From positions 1 through 52,295 of the forward strand of contig CAUGOD010000022.1 in NCBI GenBank assembly GCA_959601025.1: a stretch of 52,295 nt of DNA. The letters are read 5' to 3'. A program made the translations under genes and the position numbers. This stretch comes from an uncultured Oscillospiraceae bacterium. Its GTDB lineage: Bacteria; Bacillota; Clostridia; Oscillospirales; Acutalibacteraceae. Positions 32,192 to 40,271 of this stretch are shown one piece after another. Below the pieces are notes generated by a model. It saw only the letters and a program-made list of their open reading frames with translations. It ran no database searches and was not told the DNA's origin. Every line of letters starts with the position of its first letter. Positions within the stretch are counted from its first letter, which is position 1.

Positions 32192-33367
32192 ATGAAAATC
32201 AACCGGCATTATCAGGAACTGAAGGACAGCTACCTCTTTTCAACCATCGCCCATAAGGTGAGCGACTATGCCGCCGCCCATCCGGATCGGAAGATCATCC
32301 GACTGGGGATCGGCGACGTGACCCTCCCCCTCTGCCCCGCCGTGGTGGAGGCGATGCAGGCGGCGGTCGCGGAAATGGGGACAAAGGAAAGCTTCCGCGG
32401 CTACGGCCCGGAGCAGGGCTACGACTTTCTGGCGGAGGCCGTCTGCGCCTATTACAGGGAACGCGGCGTCGCTGTCGACCGGACGGAGGCCTTCGTCAGC
32501 GACGGCGCCAAGAGCGACCTCGGCAATATCCTCGACCTGTTCGACCGGGATAACCTTGTGTTGGTTCCCGATCCGGTATATCCCGTCTATGTGGACACCA
32601 ACCTCATGGCGGGCCGGACCATCCGCTTTATGGAGGCGAACGCCGGCAACGGCTTCCTTCCCCTGCCGGACGCGGCGGTCAGGGCCGACCTGATCTACCT
32701 CTGCTCCCCCAATAATCCGACCGGCGCGGTGTATAACCGCGATCAGCTGAAACAGTGGGTGGACTACGCGCGGGATAACGACGCGGTGATCCTGTTCGAC
32801 GCGGCGTACGAGGCGTTCATCCGGGACGATTCCCTGCCCCGCTCGATCTATGAGATCGAAGGCGCGAAGGAATGCGCGATCGAGTTCTGCTCCTTCTCCA
32901 AAACGGCAGGCTTTACCGGCACCCGCTGCGGCTACACCGTCGTCCCGAAGGCGCTGACCCGCGGCGGCATGAGCCTGAACGCCATGTGGCTGCGCCGCCA
33001 GACCACTAAATTCAACGGCGTTCCCTATATCGTACAGCGGGGCGCGGCGGCGGTATTCACGCCGGAGGGCCAGCGGCAGATACGGGAAAACATCGATTAT
33101 TACCGGGAAAACGCCCGCATCATCGCCTCCGCCCTGCGGGAAAAGGGCGTATGGTTTACCGGCGGAGAAAACTCCCCCTATATCTGGCTGAAATGCCCGG
33201 ACGGCATGGGGTCGTGGGAGTATTTTGATTACCTGCTCCGCGAGGCGAACGTGGTCGGCACCCCCGGCGAGGGCTTCGGCCGGAACGGCGAGGGCTTCTT
33301 CCGCCTGACCGCCTTCGGTGACCGCGCCAACACGGAGGAAGCGGTCCGCCGCATCGTCCGTCTGTAA
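32192..33367 (+). CDS. dapL: LL-diaminopimelate aminotransferase
   Basis: A 391-residue PLP enzyme that converts tetrahydrodipicolinate directly to LL-diaminopimelate with glutamate as donor; DapF then makes the meso form. The PLP lysine is Lys237 in SFSKTAGFTGTRCGY. Other family parts are LGIGDVTLPLCPAV, SFRGYGPEQGYDFL, VSDGAKSDLGNI, PNNPTGAVY and TPGEGFGRNGEGFFRLTAFG. AGGAGG lies before ATG 32192. Placing it directly after the carB-dapF fusion puts two consecutive steps of the DapL route in one operon. ddh at 6475-7359 gives the organism a second route. Confidence 0.95.
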   Translation: MKINRHYQELKDSYLFSTIAHKVSDYAAAHPDRKIIRLGIGDVTLPLCPAVVEAMQAAVAEMGTKESFRGYGPEQGYDFLAEAVCAYYRERGVAVDRTEAFVSDGAKSDLGNILDLFDRDNLVLVPDPVYPVYVDTNLMAGRTIRFMEANAGNGFLPLPDAAVRADLIYLCSPNNPTGAVYNRDQLKQWVDYARDNDAVILFDAAYEAFIRDDSLPRSIYEIEGAKECAIEFCSFSKTAGFTGTRCGYTVVPKALTRGGMSLNAMWLRRQTTKFNGVPYIVQRGAAAVFTPEGQRQIRENIDYYRENARIIASALREKGVWFTGGENSPYIWLKCPDGMGSWEYFDYLLREANVVGTPGEGFGRNGEGFFRLTAFGDRANTEEAVRRIVRL

Positions 33368-33395
33368 AACGAACCGAAACGCATTTTGCAGATAT

Positions 33396-33447
33396 AACAA
33401 AACGACCGCCGTACCCGGTGAATTCCGGAGACGGCGGTCGTTTTGTT
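33396..33447 (+). terminator. Terminator of the car-dap operon
   Basis: The perfect 17-bp arms AACAAAACGACCGCCGT and ACGGCGGTCGTTTTGTT flank an 18-nt loop, just after dapL. It can also act on the minus-strand flavodoxin transcript. Confidence 0.85.
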
Positions 33448-33497
33448 GAAACAGCCAAAAAATTCGATGCCTTCTGTCGTCTCTATACGGCGGCAGC

Positions 33498-33920
33498 TCA
33501 GGCAAGCGCCTTTCCCAACGCTTCACAGGCGGCTTCCGCCTCCGCGTCGGGCGCTTCGTTACAGATTACGCTGTCACAGGCGAGAACCGCGCCGTCACCG
33601 GCACAGGTTTCCTCCCAATTCCGCATCCATTCGCCGTCTCCCCAACCGTAGGAACCAAACAACGCAATCTTCTTCCCCTTCAGCTTTGCCTCACACCCGG
33701 CAAACATCGGCTCGAACTCACTGTTCTCCAGCTGCTCCACCCCCATCGAGGGACAGCCGAACGCCACCGCGTCGAACGAATCCATCTGATCGTCGCTGAA
33801 TTCCGCCGCGGTAAACAGGGTCGCTTCCGCCCCGGCCGCTTTGGCTCCCTCCGCCACCTTCTGCGCCATCGTTTCCGTGTTTCCGGTGCCGCTCCAATAC
33901 ACAACCGCAATTTTACTCAC
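33498..33920 (-). CDS. Flavodoxin
   Basis: A 140-residue FMN electron carrier. The phosphate-binding loop is WSGTGNTETMA (9-19); the FMN-contacting loops are FGCPSMGVEQLE and FGSYGWGDGEWMRNW. GTG 33920 follows AAAGGAG. It is the second gene of a two-gene unit with a DUF3793 gene 112 bp upstream. Flavodoxins often replace ferredoxin when iron is limiting, which fits a possible iron-responsive operator upstream of the unit. Confidence 0.93.
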   Translation of the reverse strand: MSKIAVVYWSGTGNTETMAQKVAEGAKAAGAEATLFTAAEFSDDQMDSFDAVAFGCPSMGVEQLENSEFEPMFAGCEAKLKGKKIALFGSYGWGDGEWMRNWEETCAGDGAVLACDSVICNEAPDAEAEAACEALGKALA

Positions 33921-34032
33921 AGATAAGCTCCTTTCCGACTATCTCATAACCAACAGTACGCCCGCCCTGCGCCGGCGCCGTTTTTCACCCTCTGGTTTTT
34001 CCTGCCCGGGCGGCCGGGCGCTCGAACAGCGT

Positions 34033-34590
34033 TCAAGCCGCCACGGCAAGCTGGCAAACGCTTCTGCCCTGACTCCAAAGACGGATATAAACGTCCTTGC
34101 ATTTTCTGAACTTGGCAAAGGTCTTCCTCGCCTCGCACTCATCGCAGTATACCTTCCAGCAGCCGGAGCATTTACAGCCACGGCCTCCGTGCCGGATGAA
34201 GCCTTCCACATCGCCGAGGGGATACCCCAGGAAAATTCCGATTTCATGCGGGAAATCTTCATGGATGCCCTGCGCCGCCAGCCGTTCCCTCAGCCGCTCC
34301 AGCGCGGCGTCCGCGCCGGCATGCGTATAGCCATAGCTTTCCAGAAACCGCGCAACGCCTGGTTTGCATAAATCCTCCCGCAGACGCGCCCGGCGGCAGA
34401 CGTAAATCAACGCCTCGTTATCCCGCTCCCGCAGCACATGCAGCGCGATCCCCTTGGGATTCAGTCTCCGATTCCACCCGGAAAGCTGTTCCTCCAGCTC
34501 CTCCGGGGATATATGGATGCGGAACAGGTTGGCCGTCTTCAGTGACGCCAGCGTGGGCGAGCAATGTGTAATCAGATATTTTTCCAGCAA
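34033..34590 (-). CDS. DUF3793-family protein
   Basis: A 185-residue protein of the DUF3793 family (PF12672), starting at TTG 34590 with GGGAGAG 8-9 nt upstream. Recognisable parts are HCSPTLASLKTANLFRI near the start, GYTHAGADAALERLRERL, FPHEIGIFLGYPLGDVEGFI, and a Cys-rich segment CKCSGCWKVYCDECEARKTFAKFRKC that could bind a metal. In Clostridia this family often lies next to a flavodoxin, as here, and a link to metal or redox homeostasis has been suggested from such context, but no biochemical function is known to me. It has a clear promoter with an overlapping palindrome. Confidence 0.88.
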   Translation of the reverse strand: MLEKYLITHCSPTLASLKTANLFRIHISPEELEEQLSGWNRRLNPKGIALHVLRERDNEALIYVCRRARLREDLCKPGVARFLESYGYTHAGADAALERLRERLAAQGIHEDFPHEIGIFLGYPLGDVEGFIRHGGRGCKCSGCWKVYCDECEARKTFAKFRKCKDVYIRLWSQGRSVCQLAVAA

Positions 34591-34713
34591 GAAAAGGCTC
34601 TCCCTTCTCGACTTACTCCTAGCTCGACGGCTCCCAGGCTGCCGGCCTTTCCAACGTCTTTTCCCCGGCTCCCGCCGGAGCGACGCCGTCTTCCGCTTTC
34701 CGGAAGTTAGTTA

Positions 34714-34755
34714 AAGATAACCTTTATCAATATATCCTGCGGCCGCCGCCTTGTC
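34714..34755 (-). promoter_or_regulatory. Promoter and operator of DUF3793-flavodoxin unit
   Basis: On the minus strand TTGACA (34750-34755) and TATATT (34727-34732) are 17 bp apart. Directly downstream, over the expected start site, is the palindrome GATAAAGGTTATC (34714-34726). GATAA/TTATC half-sites resemble Fur-type operators, which would suit an iron-regulated flavodoxin. Confidence 0.65.
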
Positions 34756-34964
34756 AAGCGGAAGTTCGGGCATTCGGAAAATTTTGTTTTCATAAAAAAA
34801 TACACACCGAGCCGTTGGAGCACTATGGCGCTCGGCCGCTGTGGGATGAATCTAGACGTAGATAAGTATAGACAAGTATAGAGCAGAAAAAAGACGAAAA
34901 GCCTGCTCGGGTAGCCGCATATTTTCTTATGCGGCGTCAAATTCTAACTTCCGAGGTGATCGTA

Positions 34965-35168
34965 TTGCCCTATGAAAACCTGAACCGACTGATCCGGGGA
35001 AGCAGCAGCGCCCGCCGATATTTTCTATCCCTGCCGGTGGAGCTGCAGCTCGCTCTACACGAACACAACGACTATGTCCATTCGGCGGCGGAGCTACACA
35101 ACCGCGTTTACGCCGTGGAGGCGTATAGGAAGCAGCGCGCCCTGAGCGGCTTTAATGCCCGAAAGTGA
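34965..35168 (+). CDS. Small conserved-looking protein
   Basis: A 67-residue protein. The TTG start at 34965 is supported by GAGGTG ending 6 nt upstream; a longer version from about 34929 has no such site. It is rich in charged residues and helical (GSSSARRYFLSLPVELQLAL, then HNRVYAVEAYRKQRAL). I do not recognise a family and no membrane segment is present. It is followed by a strong terminator, shared with the convergent rplS gene, which supports that it is expressed. Confidence 0.55.
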   Translation: MPYENLNRLIRGSSSARRYFLSLPVELQLALHEHNDYVHSAAELHNRVYAVEAYRKQRALSGFNARK

Positions 35169-35200
35169 AAAAACGCCGCCGGAGACCGGCGGCGTTTTTA
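35167..35200. terminator. Bidirectional terminator, small gene / rplS
   Basis: AAAAACGCCGCCGG-AGA-CCGGCGGCGTTTTT forms a 14-bp stem with a triloop, ending in T-runs on both strands between convergent genes. Confidence 0.88.
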
Positions 35201-35545
35201 TCAGCGGATCTGTTCCTTGACCTTCGCAGCTTTGCCCACGCGGTCGCGCAGATAATACAGCTTGCTGCGGCGAACCTTACCGTAGCGGATCACCTTAACC
35301 GCTTCCACATTCGGGGAATGCAGCGGGAAAACCCTTTCCACGCCGACGCCGTAGGAAACGCGGCGGACGGTGAATGTCTCGGCAACGCCGCTGCCCTTCT
35401 TCGCGATGACCGTGCCCTCAAAGGCCTGTATCCTCTCACGCTCGCCTTCGCGAATCTTTACGTCCACACGAACCGTGTCGCCCACGGCAAATTCCGGGGT
35501 CGTCTCCTTCATGCTGCTTGCAGCCATGGTTTTCAGAGCGTCCAT
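35201..35545 (-). CDS. rplS: 50S ribosomal protein L19
   Basis: A 114-residue ribosomal protein with the family signatures VGDTVRVDVKIREGERERIQAFEGTVI (22-48) and VERVFPLHSPNVEAVKVIRYGKVRRSKLYYLRDRVGKAAKVKE (69-111). AAGGAGG precedes ATG 35545. Its normal partners in Firmicutes (rimM, trmD) are not adjacent; it has its own promoter and leader. Confidence 0.97.
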   Translation of the reverse strand: MDALKTMAASSMKETTPEFAVGDTVRVDVKIREGERERIQAFEGTVIAKKGSGVAETFTVRRVSYGVGVERVFPLHSPNVEAVKVIRYGKVRRSKLYYLRDRVGKAAKVKEQIR

Positions 35546-35719
35546 TCACAAAATCCTCCTTGATTTTCAGACATTCTTGCCCATCAACGGATGGCAGAGG
35601 ACTGCCCGCTTTAATGTCGTGCTTTCGCCTGGCATTAACCCCCACGGGATGCGGAACGCAAAAATCCCGCGGACACTAAAACACCGGTATATTTTAGCAC
35701 ACCCTTTCCGGGAATGCAA
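35546..35719 (-). promoter_or_regulatory. rplS promoter and candidate L19 leader
   Basis: On the minus strand TTGCAT (35714-35719) and TAAAAT (35691-35696) are 17 bp apart, lying at the end of the upstream gene. The transcript then has a leader of about 135 nt with pairings such as GCGGGAT.../ATCCCGT and TTAATG.../CATTAA. A leader that binds its own protein is known for L19 in Firmicutes; I assign it here from position and structure, not from a covariance match. Confidence 0.5.
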
Positions 35720-35726
35720 TACCTTT

Positions 35727-36395
35727 TTACTGAAAAAGCGTCCCGTCCGCGGCATACAGCGCGGTGCGCAGCACCGCCGTACGCAATACGGGGCAGGAAA
35801 CCGCCGATTCGCCGCGGTCCGCCGCAAAAGCATTGTACGCGGCGGCGATCAGGGAGGGGTTGATGGTTTCGGCGCTCGAACAGGGCAGAATAACCTCCAT
35901 CGTCAAAGCGCCGTCCCCCGTTTCCTCCCACTGCGCTTCCTTCAGGGAAGGCTTCAGGTCGAGCGTTTTGACCCCGCCCTTTTTTGTCCGCTTCTCCACC
36001 GGGATGCTTTCCTGCGCGAGGAAATCCGCCATCCGGGAAACGTCCCCGGAAAAGGTCAGGCGGTACCGGGCGGCGGCCAGCTCCCCGGCCTTGTGGACCG
36101 GCTCCCCCGCGCCGGTCACGCGAAGTCCTTCCGGCAGGACGGCGTTCAGCCGTCGGACCAGTTCTTCCATCGGCAGCTCCTCCAGCAGCCGCAGGTCCAT
36201 GCTTTCCGCCGTCCCCTCGAACCCAAGGGAAAGCGGCGCGGCGAAGGTAAGGTACGGATGCTTATTGAAACCCTCGGTATACCAGATCGGCAGCGCCGCC
36301 CGGCGGACGGCGCGGGTCATGGCGCGGGTCAGGTCCAGATGGGAGATATACCGGGCCCGGCCGGTTTTTTCAAAGCGAATGCGAATGTCTTTCAT
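35727..36395 (-). CDS. DUF2344 radical SAM-linked protein
   Basis: A 222-residue protein of the TIGR03936/DUF2344 family, beginning KDIRIRFEKTGRARYISHLDLTRAM and continuing NKHPYLTFAAPLSLGFEGTAE. The family is nearly always encoded next to, or fused to, the TIGR03960 radical SAM protein, and here its start overlaps that gene by 26 bp, indicating translational coupling. The molecular function is not known; a role in tRNA or rRNA modification or ribosome-linked processes has been proposed from neighbourhood. ATG 36395 follows GGGGG. Confidence 0.88.
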   Translation of the reverse strand: MKDIRIRFEKTGRARYISHLDLTRAMTRAVRRAALPIWYTEGFNKHPYLTFAAPLSLGFEGTAESMDLRLLEELPMEELVRRLNAVLPEGLRVTGAGEPVHKAGELAAARYRLTFSGDVSRMADFLAQESIPVEKRTKKGGVKTLDLKPSLKEAQWEETGDGALTMEVILPCSSAETINPSLIAAAYNAFAADRGESAVSCPVLRTAVLRTALYAADGTLFQ

Positions 36396-38226
36396 CAACG
36401 CATACCCCCTTTTTCCAGCGCGCCGCGCCGCAGCCGGAGCAGGCCTGCCGGCAGTTTGGCGTGGTTTTGCTTTCGTGCGCGCGGCGGTTTTCGGCGGCGA
36501 GGAACGCCTTGGTCACCCCATAATCCAGATGATCCCACGGCAGCGTTTCGTCCAGCGGACGGCGGCGGTTGGCATAAAACGCCGGGTCCAGCCCCAGATC
36601 GCGGAACACGTCCAGCCAGGTTTGCAAAGAAAAATGCTCCGACCAGGAATCCCGCTTGCAGCCGCGGCGGAACGCCTCCTCCATCACGGCGCACAGCCGG
36701 CGGTCCCCCCGGGCGAACACCCCTTCAAGGAAGCTGGTCTGCGCGTCGTGCCAGTGGAGGGACACCTTCCGGGTGGTGACGGAATCCCGCAGACGGCGCT
36801 GCTTTTCCATCAGCTCCTCCGCAGTGTCCTGCGGCTCCCACTGGAAGGGGGTAAAGGGCTTTGGCACGAAGCAGGAAACGCTGACCGACACGTTCACGCC
36901 CTTCCCCTTTGGCTTGTTCGGATTATAGTAGAAGCAGTTAACGATTTTCTGCGCCAGCTCCGCGATCCCGGCCACATCCTCCATCGTTTCGGTCGGCAGC
37001 CCCATCATGAAATAGAGCTTCACCGCCGTCCAGCCGGCGGAAAAGGCCTTTTTCGCGGTGTCGAGAATCTCCGCTTCGGAGAGGTTTTTATTGATCGCGT
37101 CCCGCAGCCGCTGGGTTCCCGCCTCCGGCGCGAAGGTCAGGCCGCTGCGCCGCAGGACGTTCAGCTTGGCCGCCAGCTCCTCCGAAAAGCCGTCCACCCG
37201 CAGGGAGGGCAGGGAAATGTTGGTCTGCTCCTTCTCCGCCCAGTCAAGCAGCATGGGAAGCAGACGCTCCAGCTGCGTGTAGTCGCTGGTGGAAAGGGAG
37301 GAAAGCGAAAACTCCTCATAGCCGGTATTTTCACAGAGCGCGCGACTCTGGGCGTTGATGGTATCGGGCGATTTCTCCCGCACCGGCCGGTAAATGAACC
37401 CGGCCTGGCAGAACCGGCACCCCCGGATGCAGCCCCGGAAAATCTCGCTCATCGCCCGGTCGTGTACGATATCGACAAAGGGCACCACAAAACGGTCGGG
37501 ATAATACGCGGCGTCCATATCCGCGAGAATCCGCTTGCGAACCTTCGCAGGCGCGCCGTCCTTCGGCGTGACGGAGGCGACAGTGCCGTCCTCGTGATAC
37601 CGCACCTCGTAGAGGGAGGGGACGTATACCCCCTCGATCTGCGCCGCCTCCCGCAGAAAGGCGGCCTTGTGGTAGCCGGCCGCTTTGTGGCGGCGGTAAA
37701 GCTCGAACAGCTCCAGATTGACCTCCTCCCCCTCTCCGAGGGTGAACAGATCGATAAAATCAGCGATCGGCTCCGGGTTGCAGGCGCAGGGACCGCCGGC
37801 GATCACCAGTGGACAGTCGTCTCCTCGGTCGGCGGAGCGCAGGGGAAGCCCCGCCAGATCAAGCATGTTCAGAATCGCGGTAAAGCTCAGCTCATATTGC
37901 AGGGTAAAGCCGAGAAAATCAAAGGCGTCGATCGGGTCCCGGCTTTCCAGCCCATACAGCTTCACGCCGTTTTCCCGCATCAGGGCCTCCATATCCACAT
38001 CGGGCGCAAACACCCGTTCGCACCATACGTCCGGCTGTTCATTGAACAGCCCGTACAGCAGCTTCATCCCTAGGTGGGACATCCCTACCTCATAGGTATC
38101 GGGAAAGCAGAAGGCGAACCGGATGGCGACCTCCTCTTTATTCTTCATTACGCTGTTCAGCTCGCCCCCGGTATACCGGGCCGGCTTCTGAACGCGCTCA
38201 AACAGATCCTCCAGCGAACAGGTCAT
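36370..38226 (-). CDS. TIGR03960-type B12-binding-domain radical SAM protein
   Basis: A 618-residue protein. The N-terminal part (about 30-230) is a cobalamin-binding-like domain; the radical SAM core (about 250-470) carries CIRGCRFC with Cys266, Cys270 and Cys273 for the [4Fe-4S] cluster. The C-terminal part includes CFVPKPFTPFQWEP and ends with a Cys set (CRQACSGCGAARWKKGVC). GGGAGG precedes ATG 38226. The transcript appears to start about 330 nt upstream, an unusually long leader. The substrate is unknown; the partner DUF2344 gene follows. Confidence 0.9.
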   Translation of the reverse strand: MTCSLEDLFERVQKPARYTGGELNSVMKNKEEVAIRFAFCFPDTYEVGMSHLGMKLLYGLFNEQPDVWCERVFAPDVDMEALMRENGVKLYGLESRDPIDAFDFLGFTLQYELSFTAILNMLDLAGLPLRSADRGDDCPLVIAGGPCACNPEPIADFIDLFTLGEGEEVNLELFELYRRHKAAGYHKAAFLREAAQIEGVYVPSLYEVRYHEDGTVASVTPKDGAPAKVRKRILADMDAAYYPDRFVVPFVDIVHDRAMSEIFRGCIRGCRFCQAGFIYRPVREKSPDTINAQSRALCENTGYEEFSLSSLSTSDYTQLERLLPMLLDWAEKEQTNISLPSLRVDGFSEELAAKLNVLRRSGLTFAPEAGTQRLRDAINKNLSEAEILDTAKKAFSAGWTAVKLYFMMGLPTETMEDVAGIAELAQKIVNCFYYNPNKPKGKGVNVSVSVSCFVPKPFTPFQWEPQDTAEELMEKQRRLRDSVTTRKVSLHWHDAQTSFLEGVFARGDRRLCAVMEEAFRRGCKRDSWSEHFSLQTWLDVFRDLGLDPAFYANRRRPLDETLPWDHLDYGVTKAFLAAENRRAHESKTTPNCRQACSGCGAARWKKGVCVDERHSHSL

Positions 38227-38561
38227 ATTGTTCCTCCCTTATTGTACAATCCGGCTGCCAACCCCGACACGGAAGCGAACCAGAGCCGATGGAAGGCCAA
38301 GGCCACCACGACAGAGAGCCGTCAGCCGCAAAAGCGGCGCTCCCCCATAGGACGCCGGCCGGCAATACGGGCAGCGGAGCGCCGTCCTAACTTTTGTGAC
38401 GATTTCCAGCTTTATACGTAGAGAAAACGCCTTTTTCCGAAGTATGGACAGCGAAACAGCGTCATGATATAGTCCGCCCTTTCCGCTTATTCTAAACGAA
38501 GCCCCACCCTTTCACTCGCGTTATCCGGCGGGGAAATCCCGTTCAGTCAGCATACTGACTC
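38227..38561 (-). promoter_or_regulatory. Long structured leader of the radical SAM gene pair
   Basis: About 330 nt between the promoter and ATG 38226 with no gene. Near the expected transcription start is the palindrome AGTCAG-CATA-CTGACT (38545-38560). Further in, the arms GGCGCTCC and GGAGCGCC (38336-38343 and 38376-38383) form a stem followed on the minus strand by GCTTTT, which could be an attenuator. I do not recognise a known riboswitch. Confidence 0.45.
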
Positions 38562-38590
38562 ATTATAATATAAACCGACGCGGGTTACAA
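38562..38590 (-). promoter_or_regulatory. Promoter of the radical SAM gene pair
   Basis: On the minus strand TTGTAA (38585-38590) and a perfect TATAAT (38562-38567) are 17 bp apart. Confidence 0.7.
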
Positions 38591-38645
38591 GTCCGGATCG
38601 GCTTTTGCGAAAAGCGGCCCTAAACCCGTTTTTTCTCACAGCTTC

Positions 38646-38683
38646 TTGACAGAACATGCGATGAGAAGGTACACTATTCTCAT
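38646..38683 (+). promoter_or_regulatory. NSS transporter promoter with overlapping palindrome
   Basis: TTGACA (38646-38651) and TACACT (38670-38675) are 18 bp apart. The inverted repeat ATGAGAA-9-TTCTCAT (38661-38683) brackets the -10 box and looks like a repressor operator. Confidence 0.6.
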
Positions 38684-38739
38684 TTATACCGCCCCCGAAG
38701 AGAAAATTGGGAGGCGGAGGGATTGAGGGGTTGTTGGTT

Positions 38740-40113
38740 TTGGAAAAACGGGAGCAATTTTCATCGCGGCTTGGCTTCCTGCTGATTTCCGCCGGCTGTG
38801 CGATCGGCCTGGGGAACGTGTGGCGCTTTCCCTATGTGACTGGCCAGAACGGCGGCGCGGCGTTCGTGCTGATCTATCTGCTCTTTCTGGTGATTCTGGG
38901 AATCCCGATCATGGTGATGGAATACTCCGTGGGCCGCGCCAGTCGAAAAAGTGCGGCGGCCTCCTTCCGCGCGCTGGAACCGGCAGGAAGCAAGTGGCAC
39001 CTGTTCAGTTATTTCGCCATGGCCGGGAATTACCTGCTGATGATGTTCTATACCACCATCGGCGGATGGATGCTGGCCTATTTCATAAAAATGCTGCGGG
39101 GAGAATTCACCGGATTATCGGCGGAAGAGGTAGGCGGCGTTTTCAGCGCCCTGACCGCTCAGCCGCTCACCATGACCTTCTGGATGGTGCTCGCGGTGCT
39201 GATCGGCTTCGGCGTCTGTTCCCTGGGGCTGCAAAAAGGGGTGGAGAAAATCACCAAGACGATGATGACCTGCCTGCTGCTGATCATGGGCGTCCTCGTC
39301 GTCCGGGCAGTCACCCTCCCCGGCGCGGCGGAGGGGCTGAAGTTCTACCTTCTGCCCGACTTCGGCCGGGTGGCGGAGCAGGGCGTTTCCAACGTGATCT
39401 TCTCTGCGATGGGGCAGGCCTTCTTCACCCTGAGCATCGGCATCGGTTCCATGGCGATTTTCGGCAGCTATATCGGCCGGGATCGCTCCCTGCTGGGGGA
39501 ATCGGTCAGTGTTGCGGCGCTGGACACGGCGGTCGCGCTGGTCGCCGGGCTGATTATTTTTCCCTCTTGCTTCGCTTTCGGGGTGAATCCGGGGGAAGGC
39601 CCAGGGCTGGTATTCGTCACCCTGCCCAACGTCTTCAATACCATGGCGGGCGGCCGGATATGGGGCGCGCTGTTTTTCCTGTTTCTCTCCTTTGCGGCAC
39701 TTTCCACCATTATCGCGGTGTTTGAGAACATCGTCTCCTTTGGAATGGATTTGTGGGGCTGGTCCCGGAAAAAGACCGTGCTGGTCAATATTTTCGCGGT
39801 CATCCTTCTCTCCCTCCCCTGCGTGCTCGGCTTCAATGCGCTGAGCGGCTTCCATCCGTTGGGCGGGACGAGCAACATCCTGGATCTGGAGGATTTTCTG
39901 GTCAGCAACAACCTGCTCCCCCTCGGCTCGCTGGTCTACCTTCTGTTCTGCGTTACCCGCTACGGCTGGGGCTGGGATAATTTCATCGAAGAGGCCAACG
40001 CCGGCAAGGGGATGAAATTTCCCCGCCGCATCCGCGGCTATCTGACCTTCGTCCTACCGCTGATCGTATTGTTCATTTTCGTGCAGGGATATGTTACCAA
40101 ATTCATTTTGTAG
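38740..40113 (+). CDS. Neurotransmitter:sodium symporter (NSS) family transporter
   Basis: A 457-residue membrane protein with about 11-12 hydrophobic helices. The first helix SAGCAIGLGNVWRFPYVTG is the family's Na+/substrate-binding signature, followed by GGAAFVLIYLLF. Bacterial members such as LeuT and MhsT import amino acids with Na+. I place the start at TTG 38740, 9 nt after AGGGG, because family members begin MEKREQFSSRLG; the frame is open further upstream. The substrate cannot be told from sequence. It is monocistronic, with a promoter-operator upstream and a hairpin terminator downstream. Confidence 0.92.
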   Translation: MEKREQFSSRLGFLLISAGCAIGLGNVWRFPYVTGQNGGAAFVLIYLLFLVILGIPIMVMEYSVGRASRKSAAASFRALEPAGSKWHLFSYFAMAGNYLLMMFYTTIGGWMLAYFIKMLRGEFTGLSAEEVGGVFSALTAQPLTMTFWMVLAVLIGFGVCSLGLQKGVEKITKTMMTCLLLIMGVLVVRAVTLPGAAEGLKFYLLPDFGRVAEQGVSNVIFSAMGQAFFTLSIGIGSMAIFGSYIGRDRSLLGESVSVAALDTAVALVAGLIIFPSCFAFGVNPGEGPGLVFVTLPNVFNTMAGGRIWGALFFLFLSFAALSTIIAVFENIVSFGMDLWGWSRKKTVLVNIFAVILLSLPCVLGFNALSGFHPLGGTSNILDLEDFLVSNNLLPLGSLVYLLFCVTRYGWGWDNFIEEANAGKGMKFPRRIRGYLTFVLPLIVLFIFVQGYVTKFIL

Positions 40114-40140
40114 CCTGAAAGCCCGCGCCTGATCGCCGGC

Positions 40141-40182
40141 AAGCGCGCTGCGGAGGAATTCCACGGCGCGCTTTCATTTTTT
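40141..40182 (+). terminator. NSS transporter terminator
   Basis: AAGCGCGC...GCGCGCTT arms with a partly paired centre are followed by TCATTTTTTC. Confidence 0.75.
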
Positions 40183-40271
40183 CGCTAAACTCCGAAAATT
40201 ATCGAATCTTCCGCTCCTTGGAGCAACATAAATATTGTAATGCATTACGAGCAGGGAAGGAGAACCGGGCG

